NCBI GenBank assembly: GCA_951217055.1
Contig: OX578278.1
Coordinates: forward strand, 38,413,115-38,477,114
DNA: 64,000 bases
Direction of reading: 5' to 3'
From: Gerris lacustris
Taxonomy: Eukaryota > Arthropoda > Insecta > Hemiptera > Gerridae
Part shown: positions 23,001 through 34,142 of the stretch, piece after piece
Numbering within the stretch: the stretch's first letter is position 1
How the letters are laid out: each line of letters starts with the position of its first letter
Translations under genes and position numbers: made by a program
Notes under the pieces: model-generated
Databases searched by the model: none
What the model was told of the DNA's origin: nothing
Seen by the model: only the letters and a program-made list of their open reading frames with translations

Positions 23001-26000
23001 GTGAACCAACCAATTTTTGGCAGTGAGCCAGTTGTTGGCACCATAATGCACTTTTCTTATAATAATAATAACACGAAAAAAGTTATTGTAGTTTTATTGA
23101 CGTAACATTGTTGCTTGATCTTTCCTTAAAAAATATTTTATAGTAGTCTATGGATAGAGCACACTGGAAGACACCAAAAATTAAGAAGTCAGTCAGTTCT
23201 CAACTACAGACCAGCAATTGGCACAATATAACCAATTATAATTTCAACCCACCTTACTTAGACGAATTTAACAACAGTACTGGAGTAAAGAGTGCTAACA
23301 ACTGGCGCAAGTGACTTTTTTTGGGTTGATTTTCATTTTTATGTACTTTGATAATAATTTTTGTTTACTTTGATAATAAAGACTAATTCTTTAAGTTTTT
23401 CTTGTAATATTGCCCCAACAAAATAAAGGAATTTTGAGTTATAAGGAGGCAAAGGAGGGTTTGTGTTTAAGTTGGTGGTTCTTTTTAGGGGGGGAGGCAT
23501 TTGGGAGGTTTGTGACAGGGCCCCGAAATTTCTAGATACAGTCCTGAGATCAAGACAGCAATCATTTAATTGCCACTTAAACGATACAATTTTAAAGAAT
23601 AAAAAACAAAAACACAAGAAATGTAAACCTTCTTTTCACATTTTCAAAGCACCTTGGGCTGATGCACTAGTTCGTTTACAAAACAAAAAAATCAGTCCGA
23701 GACAACTCAGACAAACTTTCTCATAGACGAGAGTTCATAAAAATGTTATCAAAATAATCATAAAAATATCTTCACCTCGGCAAGAAATCGAACCCAGCCT
23801 CTCTGTCTGTCAGCGTTTAAAGCTTTTTTTTTCAGGAACTAGATTTCACGGGAAAAAGGCTTATATCGTTAGATTCTTATTTAAATGGACTAAATTTTAG
23901 AATTGTTTAATCAAAATCGTCGGAACCATTTTTGAGAAATAATTTTTTTCACATTTTACCAGGTTTTTTTTCTTGGGGGGGGGGAGCGCCCCTAAAATTG
24001 CAGCTATGCCAAATTTCATCAACATCGGCCACAATTCATGAACATGTATGCCGAATTTCGTCAAAATCGGCTCAGTAGTTTAGGCTCCACGCATGTGCAC
24101 AGACGACAGAAATTTTTTAAAAACCACTTTGTTGGACTCAGGCGACCTCAAAACATGTAAATCCATCAAAATCTCAAAAACGAATTTTTGCGCCATCACA
24201 ATACTTTCTCTTTATATGAGAAAGTAAAAAAAGGGGCTTGTTTTAAATGTACTACACATTTTCATATTTTTTATATTCATATTGCATATTTTTATTATTT
24301 TGTAAATGATGGATGGTTAGGTGTAATATTAATAAAAAAAAATGTCTTATTATGATGATAAGAAATTAATAATTTACAAAATTATCTCGATTAGAAAGTT
24401 GTTAAAATTGAACGTTTTGAAAATGCATATTTTTATCAGTAACTTAAAATTTTAAGAGTTTGTTTAATAATTACTCGGCATTTTTCCTTAAAAAAAAAAC
24501 TAATTTTAATTGAAAATCATTATTTGATTATAAAGACGATCCTTACTCCTAATTAGTCTGGATACTCGATGTTTCAGCTTAGTAATTACATCAATTTTCA
24601 TAATTGATTTAATTATAACTAATAATTTTCATTTTGTGTAACTAAGCAGGAGTCCAATCACTTGGTTACTGCCACCATTAATTTTAATTGACCATATAAA
24701 CAACTAAAGACTACTATCTTATTTTTGAAAAAAAAAAAAATTACCTAATGAGTTTTACCTTTAGGCAGATGTTAATGAAAAACCACTTACTGCACACTTT
24801 ATGTAAAGCCTGGTTTCCATCAAATCGACAAAATAGAAAACAAAAAATGTTTTTATCTACGATTGAAATAAAATATGAACATTGTATCTCTGTTTAGATG
24901 CGTAGAAAGTGATTCTTTACCTACATGCATTCATTACTCATGCGCGTTTCATAATTCCTCTTTTTTCCGCCCTAGTGCGGTAAAAAAGAATTCTTCACCT
25001 TAACACATGATTAGCAACTTTGTTTACATTTAACAAAACTAATTTGCTGTTTGTTTAATTAAAGTAACTGTTCATATAGAGTTTTTAGTGAAAAACAATG
25101 AGTGATTTATTTCATTATGACGAAAATGAGGGGAATAATATGCCTCCCGAAATAATTAATTCGGCACAAAATACAACTAATGAATTAATGTCATCTTTAT
25201 CAAAAGAGAAATACGAACTTACTAAACTTATTAAAATCCTACAATCGTAGATAGAGTACGAAACTCGAGCAAAAACTGCATTTTGCTTTGCTCGCGTGGT
25301 TTTACTACCCTCGCTCGGGTGCAAAATGCTACTTTCCGCACTAGACGCATAATGTACTATTACGTTATACTTAATCTTAATTTACAGACCGGAGTGTACG
25401 AAGAAGTCAGGGTGAGGAAGAAAAGTACAGTGATAACTCACTAATTGGCAAAGATTACAATTTCAATTTAAATCTTAGTATGTAAAAAAGAAACGGCTTT
25501 TAGCCATGCCTGTTACTTTTGTTTTTGACAATCTAATATGTATATATAATTAATAAAGTATATTGAATTGAATGTAAAAAAGAACAAAAAAAAACAAAAA
25601 ACGACAAGACAATATTAATTATTTAGAAAAAGGAAGTTAGGGTGTCGAGATCAACCAGCACCCAGAATCATACTTAGATCCGAACAGTCAAATATACAGC
25701 CTCCCCATAAAGAATTAATGTACTATTTCTCAACAAAAAAATGTGTTTTGAAAAAAAAAAAACTGTTTATAGGAAACAAAACAGGGTCTTTTCCCAACTG
25801 GGAAAATCAAAACAAAACAAGGTTTGTTGGTGTTTTTAAGAACTGAGTCCGTTTAGTTGGAACTCCTGTTTTGTCCTCGGCCTCAATTATATTTTTAAAT
25901 CCTTTATATTAACTTCACTTTTGTGGCTGGGTGCCTGTCGTCAAATCTTTGTGAGGACTAACCCTCTTCCAATTATCCATTTGAGCTGAAACTTGGCACA

Positions 26001-27446
26001 TAGACTTTTTTAAGTTTTAGGTAGTATTCTTACTACGGAAAGATTAAATTTTAGTCTCCCGTAGTTAATGATAATTATAATTTGATTTAAATAAAAATTT
26101 AATCTTTCCATAGTAAGAATACTACCGAAAACTTAAAAAAAAAGAATTTCTTATTGATTGTACTAGGTACAGGTACTAATTGAGTACTTTATAATTATAA
26201 GCGTTCATTCTTGGTCTAATTCTATTGCCGTGAATATTGGCTTGCTAGACTAGTAGAAAAGATTGAAAGCTTGGATTCGGGACTTTGTATGGGTAACAAC
26301 AGAGAAAAATCATTCTCCAGTATAGCTCAGTTGGTCAGAGCGCCAGTAACGTATATATATAGGAGGCCCGTGGTTAAGTCCCAGTGCTGGGGTCTATTTT
26401 TCTCTGTATGTCTCCCGTAGTTAATGATAATTATAATTTGATTTAAAATACAAATCAATTAATTAAATCTAATTTATTTTTTTGTTTTAATTTAAATAAT
26501 TATCTTTTTAAAATGAATAGATTAATTAAATTTAAAAAAAAGTAATAAGAATAAAATAAAAATTTAATTAATTAATTAATTGGCAGGTATATAAAAAATC
26601 TTTGGAGGGCGAGTTAACCCTCTTCTCAATCGAGCAGAAACTTGGTACATAGACTCATTAACACAAAAACATTCTAACAAATTAATTAATTAATTAATTC
26701 ATAAATTTAATTAATTACTTATTAAAAATGAATGGAATAATTAAATTTAAAAAAAAGTTTTAAAATTAAAATAAAAATTTAATTAATTAATTTGTGGGTA
26801 TACAAAATCTTTAGAGGGCGTGTTAACCTTCTTCCAGTTATCCAATAGAGCTGAAACTTGGCATATCGACTCTACCAATACAAAAACATTCTAACAAATT
26901 AATTAATTAATTAAATTTTACTAATTAATTAACTTTTAAATAATTATTTAAAATTAGAATGAATTAATACCAATATTTCCCCTCACAGCCAAAATTCAAA
27001 AATATAAAGGATTTCTAATAAAAACTTGGTTTTTATGGGCTGGTATTATTTATTTATTGTATCGGAGGAAATGTTTCTAGAGACTGTCCCATGAGTAGAG
27101 GAAAATAGAGCATAAAATAGTGACAAAACTGTCTCCTAGGTTGCAACACTGTTAAAAAATAAATAATTCTGTTAGACAAAAGAAAACACACTTTTGTTGT
27201 TTGTTTTTGAAATTTGTCCATTTGGTAGTTACCTGGCTGTAAGGTAAAATGTGTTGGGATGTTACAGGTAGTCAGGTGCGAGACAGGATAGCCAACAGTC
27301 CAGAGCGAGGGATACCCTCTATAGAGGTAGAAGTAAAGCCTTGCAGGTTACCCGACTGCAACCCAACAACTTATCTGTTCTGCACAGCTAACAATCGACT
27401 CAAAAGTATCTTACCAATAAGGAATACCACCCACAGGAAAAATTAA
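19698..27446 (+). CDS. Secreted thrombospondin type-1 repeat protein
   Basis: Four exons, 19698-20088, 20864-21112, 22805-22882 and 27268-27446, all joined in phase 1 with GT/AG borders. They give 298 residues and a TAA at 27444-27446. Residues 1-21 (MVYYVAALIICLVFLSRAVHS) are a signal peptide. N-glycosylation sequons NST and NFT lie near residues 70-80. Residues 181-209 (from EASQRLEKIADKMEEELKN) are a likely coiled coil. Residues 224-270 are a thrombospondin type-1 repeat: W224, W227, W230, CSVTCG, R244, R246, C265 and C270. TSP1 repeats bind matrix or cell-surface ligands and are often C-mannosylated on these tryptophans. The start ATG was chosen because it opens the signal peptide right after the promoter; the preceding in-frame TTG is not a start. 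The full protein is not recognised as a named family and may be an arthropod-specific matrix protein. Confidence 0.88.
20089..20863 (+). other. TSP1 gene intron 1
   Basis: 775 bp, ending in a T-rich tract and TTTGTACTAG. Relatively less AT-rich in 20220-20460 (for example GTCATTGGAACGCTATGTGG), but no ORF or family was recognised. Confidence 0.6.
20864..21112 (+). CDS. TSP1 gene exon 2 (basic region and coiled coil)
   Basis: Begins (G)SFVSAKPVRGKILSFKKPK and ends ERSVCRHK before GTAACA. Contains a Lys-rich stretch and then a heptad-like Leu/Ile pattern (LEKIADKMEEELKNLTKI). Confidence 0.85.
21620..21665 (+). repeat. Hairpin with GAAACGTC core (hammerhead-like), copy 2
   Basis: TTGATAATGACC, a short AT loop, GGGTC, then GAAACGTC. 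GACC pairs with GGTC, so the layout is core, hairpin, GAAAC, which resembles stem II of a hammerhead ribozyme such as those in Penelope-like retroelements. The CUGAUGA core is not intact here. Related motifs occur at 6327-6365 and 56826-56862. Confidence 0.35.
21830..22463. mobile_element. MITE with GC-rich inverted ends (634 bp) in TSP1 intron 2
   Basis: Left GGGGTAGCCGCACACTGG and right CCAGTGTGCGGGGGCCC are inverted copies with a few mismatches. Inner GCAACTTTTAATC/GATTAAAAGTTGC also pair. Flanked by TA on both sides (21828-21829, 22464-22465). Superfamily not assigned. No coding capacity. Confidence 0.7.
22805..22882 (+). CDS. TSP1 gene exon 3 (first half of the TSP1 repeat)
   Basis: Acceptor TGTTTCAG, donor GTAAAA. 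Codes (A)VKVEDKKKKWGAWSSWSAC and SVTCGV, the W-x2-W-x2-W…CSVTCG signature. Confidence 0.92.
23690..24235 (+). repeat. Dispersed repeat family B, copy 1
   Basis: Shares with 58812-59300 ACTTTCTCATA-ACGAG, a TTTAAATGGACTA segment, AAATCGT(C/A)GGAACC-TTTTTGA, and an AGCGCCCCT edge after a G or T run. Contains GCCGAATTTCGTCAAAATCG, a phrase common in insect dispersed repeats. Confidence 0.6.
24855..25365 (+). mobile_element. Crypton-like recombinase-fragment repeat, copy 2
   Basis: Contains a short intact ORF from an ATG at 25099: MSDLFHYDENEGNNMPPEII, then NSAQNTTNELMSSLSKEKYE, ending LTKLIKILQS-TAG. Upstream is a GC-rich palindromic segment (AATTCCTCTTTTTTCCGC…). Downstream is the shared CTCGCTCGGGTGCAAAATGC tail. 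The NELMPSLS-ERYELTYSKF pattern of copy 3 resembles the SAM-like N-terminal domain of Crypton tyrosine recombinases (LLPxKSxxxYExxYxxF). It lies in TSP1 gene intron 3. Confidence 0.6.
25388..25575 (+). repeat. Possible retroelement 3' end or cryptic terminal exon
   Basis: After TTTACAG an open stretch in the right phase for exon 3 reads DRSVRRSQGEEEKYSDNSLI and on to TAA at 25483-25485. It is followed by AATAAAGTATATTGAATTGA, typical of insect LINE tails. Splicing to it would truncate the TSP1 repeat, so a retroelement tail is preferred. Confidence 0.35.
26009..26141. repeat. Hairpin repeat related to the 16-kb palindrome
   Basis: Arms TTAGGTAGTATTCTTACTAC…AAAGATTAAATTTT and AAATTTAATCTTTCCATAGT…AATACTACC pair across a ~38-base centre. 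That centre carries TCTCCCGTAGTTAATGATAA, the same unit that occurs at 26410-26447 and in the palindrome at 16023-16148. Confidence 0.75.
26299..26450 (+). mobile_element. tRNA-derived element held between inverted arms
   Basis: A tRNA-like body at 26317-26390 has a 7-bp acceptor stem (CCAGTAT with GTGCTGG, allowing G-U), an A box TAGCTCAGTTGGTCAGAGC with a GCTC/GAGC D stem, and a B-box-like GGTTAAGTCCC. It is enclosed by inverted arms ACAGAGAAAAAT and ATTTTTCTCTGT. The right arm continues into TCTCCCGTAGTTAATGATAA. The anticodon arm is degenerate (ACGTATATATATAGG), so this is not a working tRNA gene. It reads as a SINE whose tRNA body is the loop of a larger hairpin. Confidence 0.65.
27268..27446 (+). 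CDS. TSP1 gene exon 4 (second half of the TSP1 repeat and C-terminus)
   Basis: Acceptor GTTACAG. Continues (G)SQVRDRIANSPERG, then KPCRLPDCNPTTYLFC, and ends THRKN-TAA. R-x-R and the two final TSP1 cysteines complete the repeat begun in exon 3, across an intron of about 4.4 kb. Confidence 0.92.
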
Positions 27447-29357
27447 AAATAATTATAAATTAAATATAATGTACCATCTTCACGTTCATACACTTATTTA
27501 TAACACTAGGTGGCAGTAGATCAACATTCTTTCCTTGGGACATTCATGCATTGTCACGCCATGGTTTATCCCATGCAAAAGATCCAGCATAAAAAAAAGT
27601 CTAAGCCTGTATTAAGTAAAAGAAGACTAAGTGGCCGCTTTGAGTACATGGTTTCTACAACAAAAAACCTATGTGAAAGGACCAAATGTATCACTAGGAG
27701 AAAAAATGTTTAACTTCCAAAGTGAATCTCTCGAATTTTTTATGTGGTTATACTGCTTGACTAACAGAGAGAGACTACTTAATTTCAATTTGAGATGTTC
27801 AGTTTATATGTATATTATAAAAGTAACAACTTATTTTTTGTTTAAAATTATGTCTGTTGAAATAACCGAAAAGATTAAACAGATTAATTTTTAATGGACT
27901 GGTGTTACTGTTTTGTATCCAATAGATAATTTCAAAATAAACCTAGAGAATAAGTTAACTTCAAAAATCCAAAAATTGTAGATCTTCCTTTCACCTATTA
28001 CCATAGTTCACGACGCCGACCCCTGATCTAAGTTATCAAATAATCAATTCCCTAAATAAGTAATTGACAGTAGAGTGTTATCCAGTGGTAAGTGTACTAA
28101 CAGCTTGTTTGAATCCCAGAGAGATGTTACACACCGATGATCTCACTGATTATACGTAAAAAGTGGCTGATCTAAATCATTTAATATCCTAATACAGTGT
28201 TGATCAGGACATAAAAAAAGCAAAAAAGGCACTCATTAGTTTGGATACCCACCCCAAATTACTTTAATTTTTAAATATTCTCTTGCCTTAATAGTTAGAT
28301 ACATTATCAATAAATTTTATGTTCCTCTGTACTAAATATCCCTTTGTCATAAAATTCCTGCTTGATCTTAAACCACAGATAATTTTATTTTCTTGATTTT
28401 CTATGCAGGGTGTTTCTATGCAGTTTGTGTTCTATGTGTGAAAACAATAAAAATAAACAACGGTTATTTTTGACAATATCGAAAGTACTCTATCATAAGG
28501 CACACTGTATATAGTACCTATAAGAAAGTAAAAAAAAAAAATCAACATAAAAATTAAAATGTCTTATTTTTTAATATTAAATAATTTATTAATATATTAT
28601 TTCTTTAACTATACATTTTTTCCATTCCACTTTTTTTATTATTTTTAAAAACAATTCCATTATTTTATTCTATATATTATTAATTATTTATATAAAATCA
28701 CATATAATAGAATTTATATATACTTTTTCTTCATTTTTTTTACCAATCACTTGTATTATATTTATCTATAATTACACTGTACACAGTTTGACTGATTCCC
28801 TTCTTCATTTTTCAATATAATCTGGGTCAGTTCTATTACAATATTTATTTATTTATTTTTTTTTTTTTTGGCCATATTCATTTTTATAAGTTTTAGTACT
28901 TTATTCAGAAAGGCAATTTCTGTGGCGGTGTTTTTTTTTTTTTTTCAATTAATTATAAGACAAAATAAAAGACGGCTCTTTTTTAGCATTTTTTTACAAA
29001 TAAAATCTACCTATTTTTCGACTTACCCATCCATTTCTTTAACAATATATACAAAATATTGATAGCTGTGATATGGGCATAGATAACAGCTATCATTAAT
29101 AATATAAAATAGTCTAAACTAACAAAGAATATTAGGCAGCTCAGGCAGTTATGTAGACGTTTGGTTTTAAATTAACATTACAAAAGTATTTTTCATTTGT
29201 TTGTTATTTGTCTTATTTAAACATAAAACTCTTTAGCTAAGCAAGATGTAGAGAGTAGATTTAAAAATTGTGTTAAAACTAATTTATATTTTATTAATAA
29301 CTATTATAATAATAATGCGACGCACAGCCTGAGGAAGGCTTAGGCCTGCATGAGGGT
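27447..29357. other. 3' flank of the TSP1 gene and intergenic DNA
   Basis: AT-rich. Scattered short ORFs have no recognisable domain. A SINE-like B box (GTTTGAATCCC) is near 28109. T-runs lie at 28856-28870 and 28930-28945. Confidence 0.5.
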
Positions 29358-29360
29358 TTA

Positions 29361-29680
29361 AGGGGTGATTAGACAAGCTCGATCTGGTCTCCCTGAGTCG
29401 GGGCCACGCCCCATCGGCTCGAAAACCCGATAATTCGCGTTCCTGGTCACGTTGGCGGTCAGATGGATATTCCATCTGACGTAGGGTAGAAAAATGAGGG
29501 AACTATAGGCTCTCCAGTAAGTAAATTTTTACTTTACAGTGTAATCCTCGTCATTGGACCAGTCTTCATTTCCCTGTCTCGTTAAAGAAAATGTGACTAG
29601 ATGGAACTAGGTCAGATTGTGTAAATGCAACACCCTGTTAATTGACCAGACATCAGGGAAAGGGTTGTCTAATCACCCCT
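29361..29680. mobile_element. PIF/Harbinger-like MITE (320 bp), TTA target duplication
   Basis: Ends AGGGGTGATTAGACAA and TTGTCTAATCACCCCT are perfect inverted copies. Flanked by TTA at 29358-29360 and 29681-29683, the duplication expected of PIF/Harbinger. The interior is GC-richer (CGGGGCCACGCCCCATCGGC), and a short minus-strand ORF there has no known domain. Confidence 0.82.
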
Positions 29681-29683
29681 TTA

Positions 29684-31739
29684 TACAACTCTATATATTA
29701 TAATAAATAACACAGGGTTAGCGTGTTGCTCCGTTAGCTATATAAACAGTGTAATTGGCATTCCACAACCGGATGAATGCCACTTCACTTAACTCCCCAT
29801 ATAAATAATATATGAAAAAGTATAGGGTCCCTTGCAGGATTCAGGATTGGAACCCCTATATCCAAAGCAGGATATGATACAGTAATGATAGCAATGAGCC
29901 ACAATCAGTAAAAATTATGAGTATATTGCAATTTCATGATAACACCTCTGTACTGGTAAGTATAAGGCTGGGAAGCTTTATTTCATTTTACCTTTCCTAG
30001 TTATCTTTTCTCCCCCAGGAAACTGATAAATCTATAAACCAAGGGATCAAGAGTTCAATTCTCAATGGTAGGGGTCAATTTTTACATGAAAATAAGTTAA
30101 TCAAACTAGTGTGGCAATGTGGTTACTAGTGAATCAATTTATTAACCAAGAGTAAGTTCCAGTTCCACTAAATCTCAGTACAAAAACATTTAATTTTGTA
30201 ATCTAGTTTATGATTTTAATCACATTCTTCAAGCAGTATATTTAGACTTATATTAAAAAAAATCTCAATATCCCCTGATTGTAAACACTTTTAATAATTC
30301 TAATAATGATACCTTAATTGGATAAACATTCACTTTCTATGGTGAAGATGCTTGAATTGGAAAAACATCAATTAATTCCTATCATTTAAGTAATACAAAA
30401 TATTAAAATTCACAAATAAAAACATCACAAAATTTCTCTACTCCATACAATCTTGTTCCTATAAAAGTGCATTACATTTTATAAAAATTCTATTGCAAAA
30501 ACAATTTTTTGTAAAAATAAAATAAAAATACAAAGCTACTCTGAGGCACCTATTTAACAATATATTACAAATTTTCAAATATCGGTAAATCTTTGAAGAA
30601 ATATACTATACAGACATACAAATAGCGGTATATTTAACAAATATATTTTTATTTTGTCAAAACAAAAGAAATGATGTTATTTTTATTTCATTACAATTTA
30701 TGAAATAAACTACTAATTCAATAGACGATATATTTATAAACTTCTATTTTATTTTAATGGACAGTTTTTTAAAACCTCATTATTTAAATTTATTCAAATA
30801 AAGATATAGTAAAACCCGCGATTGTTTCTACTTGGTTAAAGTGACCACCGATTAAAACCTTATTATCGCTTAGTAGTGACCACATGATTAAAAATAACAC
30901 CTTTTATATCTCAACAGAAAACCATGTATTGCTTGCAAATTTGTACGAAGTGATTTCATGATTAAAATAATTACTTTTATTACAACTAAACATCATACGA
31001 AGTAAATTATAACAAACAAACTATTATAATATTAGAAATCTTTTAACGTTTGACTACTTGAGTTTCACATTGGGTACAGTGTAAGTATTAAAAAATGTTA
31101 AAACTTTGCACTAGAATAATTTACATTTCTTTTTTTAAATACTCATAACACTTTACTGTTTATTACTAGATAGATTAGAGATAGGGATTACACACATTAA
31201 TTACATGGTGTTTAAAAACAAAAAAAAAAAAACACAAATAATCTTGCTTTTATGGGAAATGCAATACATGTATCTGAGCTTTTTCATCTTATTTTCAATA
31301 TAAGTAGACAACTTAAGCACCTTTATCAAACTTTTTTCCATTTTATTTTTTAACTTATTTCCTCCAACCAATATTTCAGACTCTACCTAGATATGTATCT
31401 TTAGCACTCTTACATAATTATATTCTCATCTTAGGGTAAGTTCACACTGGATTTTAATTTAATAATCACCTGATTATGAGTATGCCTGATTGTAGATTCT
31501 ACAACCTAGGCCTACTGGGCAATCTACAAGTTACAAATTCAACTGATGGAATCGCTAACAATAAGTTAATTGGTTTTTATACAAGTGCAAATGTTATTTT
31601 TGCCTCAATTTAAATTAAGTAATTTCTCCCCTGTTTCTTTTACCCAATCAACACGAGATTAGGATATTAAAAGACTGGGTATTAGTAACTATACATCTAC
31701 TCGATGTGATAATCAGTGTAAAACATATCTTATCTCTTT
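29684..31739. other. Intergenic DNA with no recognisable gene
   Basis: AT-rich. Tentative decayed SINE boxes lie near 29845 and 30053. A GTAAAACCCGCGATTGTTTC segment near 30811 resembles a DNA-transposon end, without a partner. Nothing else was seen. Confidence 0.45.
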
Positions 31740-31820
31740 GGGATTCAAACACACCAGATATTTGGGTGCTTAGACCTTTGTTTCACACTTGTTTCAAGTA
31801 AGCTTGCCACTCAGCTAAAC
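31740..31820 (-). repeat. tRNA-derived SINE head (decayed)
   Basis: Read on the minus strand: TTAGCTGAGTGGCAAGC (A-box-like) and TGTTTGAATCCC (B-box-like), similar in order to the heads at 32066-32147 and 49455-49533. Confidence 0.45.
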
Positions 31821-31888
31821 AATCCCCTATGTGTAATGGAAAAATGTTATATGTAGTAGTAGTGGTTAGACAAATAGAAATATTTATT

Positions 31889-31919
31889 GTGGTTTCTATT
31901 CTAATAGAATAGAAACCAC
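31889..31919. repeat. Short perfect hairpin
   Basis: GTGGTTTCTATTC, a 5-base loop TAATA, then GAATAGAAACCAC: 13-bp perfect arms adjoining a SINE tail. Confidence 0.8.
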
Positions 31920-32065
31920 TTGTTCGAACCTAGCAATCAGGCCTCATTGGGCCCATTTTACTAACCCCATGCTGGAGAGTTCCAACCACTTCCCACATCA
32001 TACCTGTACATTGTACCGCCGAAACGGGTACGGTGTGGTCATTAGTGAGCTATTTAAATCAGAGC

Positions 32066-32147
32066 ATTACAGCAAGGGATCGAACCCACGACCGTGATTT
32101 GCCTCGATTCATTGAGTCCCTAAAGCACCTCGGCCACGCTGGCTCCC
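32066..32147 (-). repeat. tRNA-derived SINE head
   Basis: Minus strand begins GGGAGCCAGCGTGGCCGAGG, a tRNA-Ser/Leu-like A box, and has GTGGGTTCGATCCC as a near-canonical B box. The SINE body continues toward 31975. A short plus-strand ORF over it is incidental. Confidence 0.65.
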
Positions 32148-32239
32148 TCCTAATGTTATTTGCAATAGTATGCAAAAATATAATTATAAATGTCGTGTTG
32201 TGTTTTGCACGCTTATATTTAAACTTCACTTGCTTCTGA

Positions 32240-34098
32240 ATTAACCCTTATTTGCATCATCAGATAAACTCACTACAAGAGGACAGTTATAGCACATAAG
32301 TATAAGAGATTGAATAGATGATCTCAGTAACTTTAAATCTTCGGCCTGACCTGTAAAATGGGGAGGAAAAAATCAACTAGGCCAGTTTAATTAAAATGGT
32401 TTCAAACTATAAGAAGTACTGTCCAAAATATTTGGACAATGTTAATAAATTACAGTCATTTTTCGGTAAATGTTATTCAATTATTATTTTGAAGACCATT
32501 TTTGCAATTATATTCTAATAAAAAGTAAGATCTACAGGAAAAAGAAACACATAAAGCAAGAGAAAAAACAGATCAAAAATCACACTGTTACTAGGAATTA
32601 AACCAAGAATCCTTGCATTTCTAGATCAACACTATAACTACAAAGCTTTAGAAAGAGAAATTATATTAGCTGAAAAGAAATGATGAAATACATAATGAGG
32701 GCAGAAAGGGATCTGATCATTCCTTGGATGAATATGTGTGGAGTTATATTATGTACAACAAACTTCCTCTGTAAGAGTTGAATCATAAAGTAAGAACACT
32801 CGAGAACCTTTATTCTTCTAACTTCCTATCCAGCTTTTCCTTACCCTAAAGATAATTTTTACACTTTTTACATTTAAGGAAATCATTTATCAATATTAAT
32901 ACATGACTTCCTACTCTGCACACCACATTAGCATAACTATAATTGATGCTCCAAATTCAATATTAATATCCCTCAATCAATTTTAACACTTGATTTCTTA
33001 TGATGTACATTGCTTTATCATTGTTATTATTATTAATTTTAATAATAATTGAACAACAATGACCATAAACCTCCAAAAACTTTAGAATATACTACATTCC
33101 TATATTAAAAACAACCAATATGCTTATTTTTTTGCATTTACTATAATTTAAGTTAGGGACCAGTTTAAATTGCTCACGGTATTTTTTCTTATTTTAAACA
33201 TATTAAATAACAAAAATATAAATGATGAACCAGTGTTATCTTCAAATTGGGTGATATGAGATACTATAGTAAAAATGTTTATGAAAAAATACTCTGCCGT
33301 CAAGAGTGGCACATAGCTCCCTCATATTCTATCATTGTGTGAATCGCCACATGGTAATTAAAAGTGTGTGACTGGGGTCACAATTATTTTTATTCAATAT
33401 TCAATGTACACAGGTGGTTAAAATTAATACGGTCCTATCTGTGGGCTACTTTTGACAAACCATTCCAATTTCTTCAAAACCACATGAGTACTTTAAAAGA
33501 TATAGGTTTTAATAAAAAATAAGTTTGTGGGCATGCAGAATAAAAAGAAAACGGGGATGGTTGAAATTACTACGGGCTAATTATGACCTCCCACCTAAAT
33601 TTGATTAATTAAAAATAAGTAATTCTTCAGAATGATCACAATACTTCAATAAAATTACTTGCTATAAGCTCTTAAGCAAAAGTCTTTTTAAATAAGAGGG
33701 TGCACTAGATTAATATAGAATTTTTTCTTAACATTTTTAACAATAATATCTCAAAAACTCACAGTTTAAAGAAACAAACTCTTAATGTTTTAAACATATT
33801 TTACACATAAAATTTAAAAAAGAATCAAGAAAATGGAAGAAAACATTGTTTTACACTATGAAATAATTATCTTTAACATGTTAGCACATTCTGAATAATT
33901 ACCTATTAAAGAAGTTATTTTAAATGTATTTCCTCTTCGTTTTAATTCAAAATAAAAATTATTTATTTGGAATGTCAATTAATAACAATATTTCTATTCC
34001 CCTGAGAGATATACTTCAATTTTGAAAAATAATTGACGTAAATTTAAAAATATAAAGGGGAAACAATTTGAAATAAAGTAACAGAACAGAGCCAGATA

Positions 34099-34142
<44 letters not shown>

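Larger units (their letters stand above)
25925..26914 (+). repeat. Irregular tandem repeat, three copies
   Basis: Copies at about 25940-26010, 26582-26695 and 26794-26914 share AAATCTTT-GAGG, GTTAACC(C/T)TCTTC, GAGCTGAAACTTGGCA and ATAGACTC. The last two also share CAAAAACATTCTAACAAATT followed by (TTAA)n. The gap between copies 1 and 2 is filled by the hairpin SINE material. Confidence 0.75.

Noticed and set aside
25388..25485. Alternative in-phase terminal exon of the TSP1 gene
   Set aside because: It lies directly before an AATAAA and TATTGAATTGA tail typical of insect LINEs and would delete half the TSP1 repeat. The 27268 exon completes the domain exactly.
26317..26390. Functional tRNA gene
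   Set aside because: The acceptor and D stems look good, but the anticodon arm is an AT-rich degenerate run and the B box is GGTTAAGTCCC. Flanking arms mark it as a repeat.
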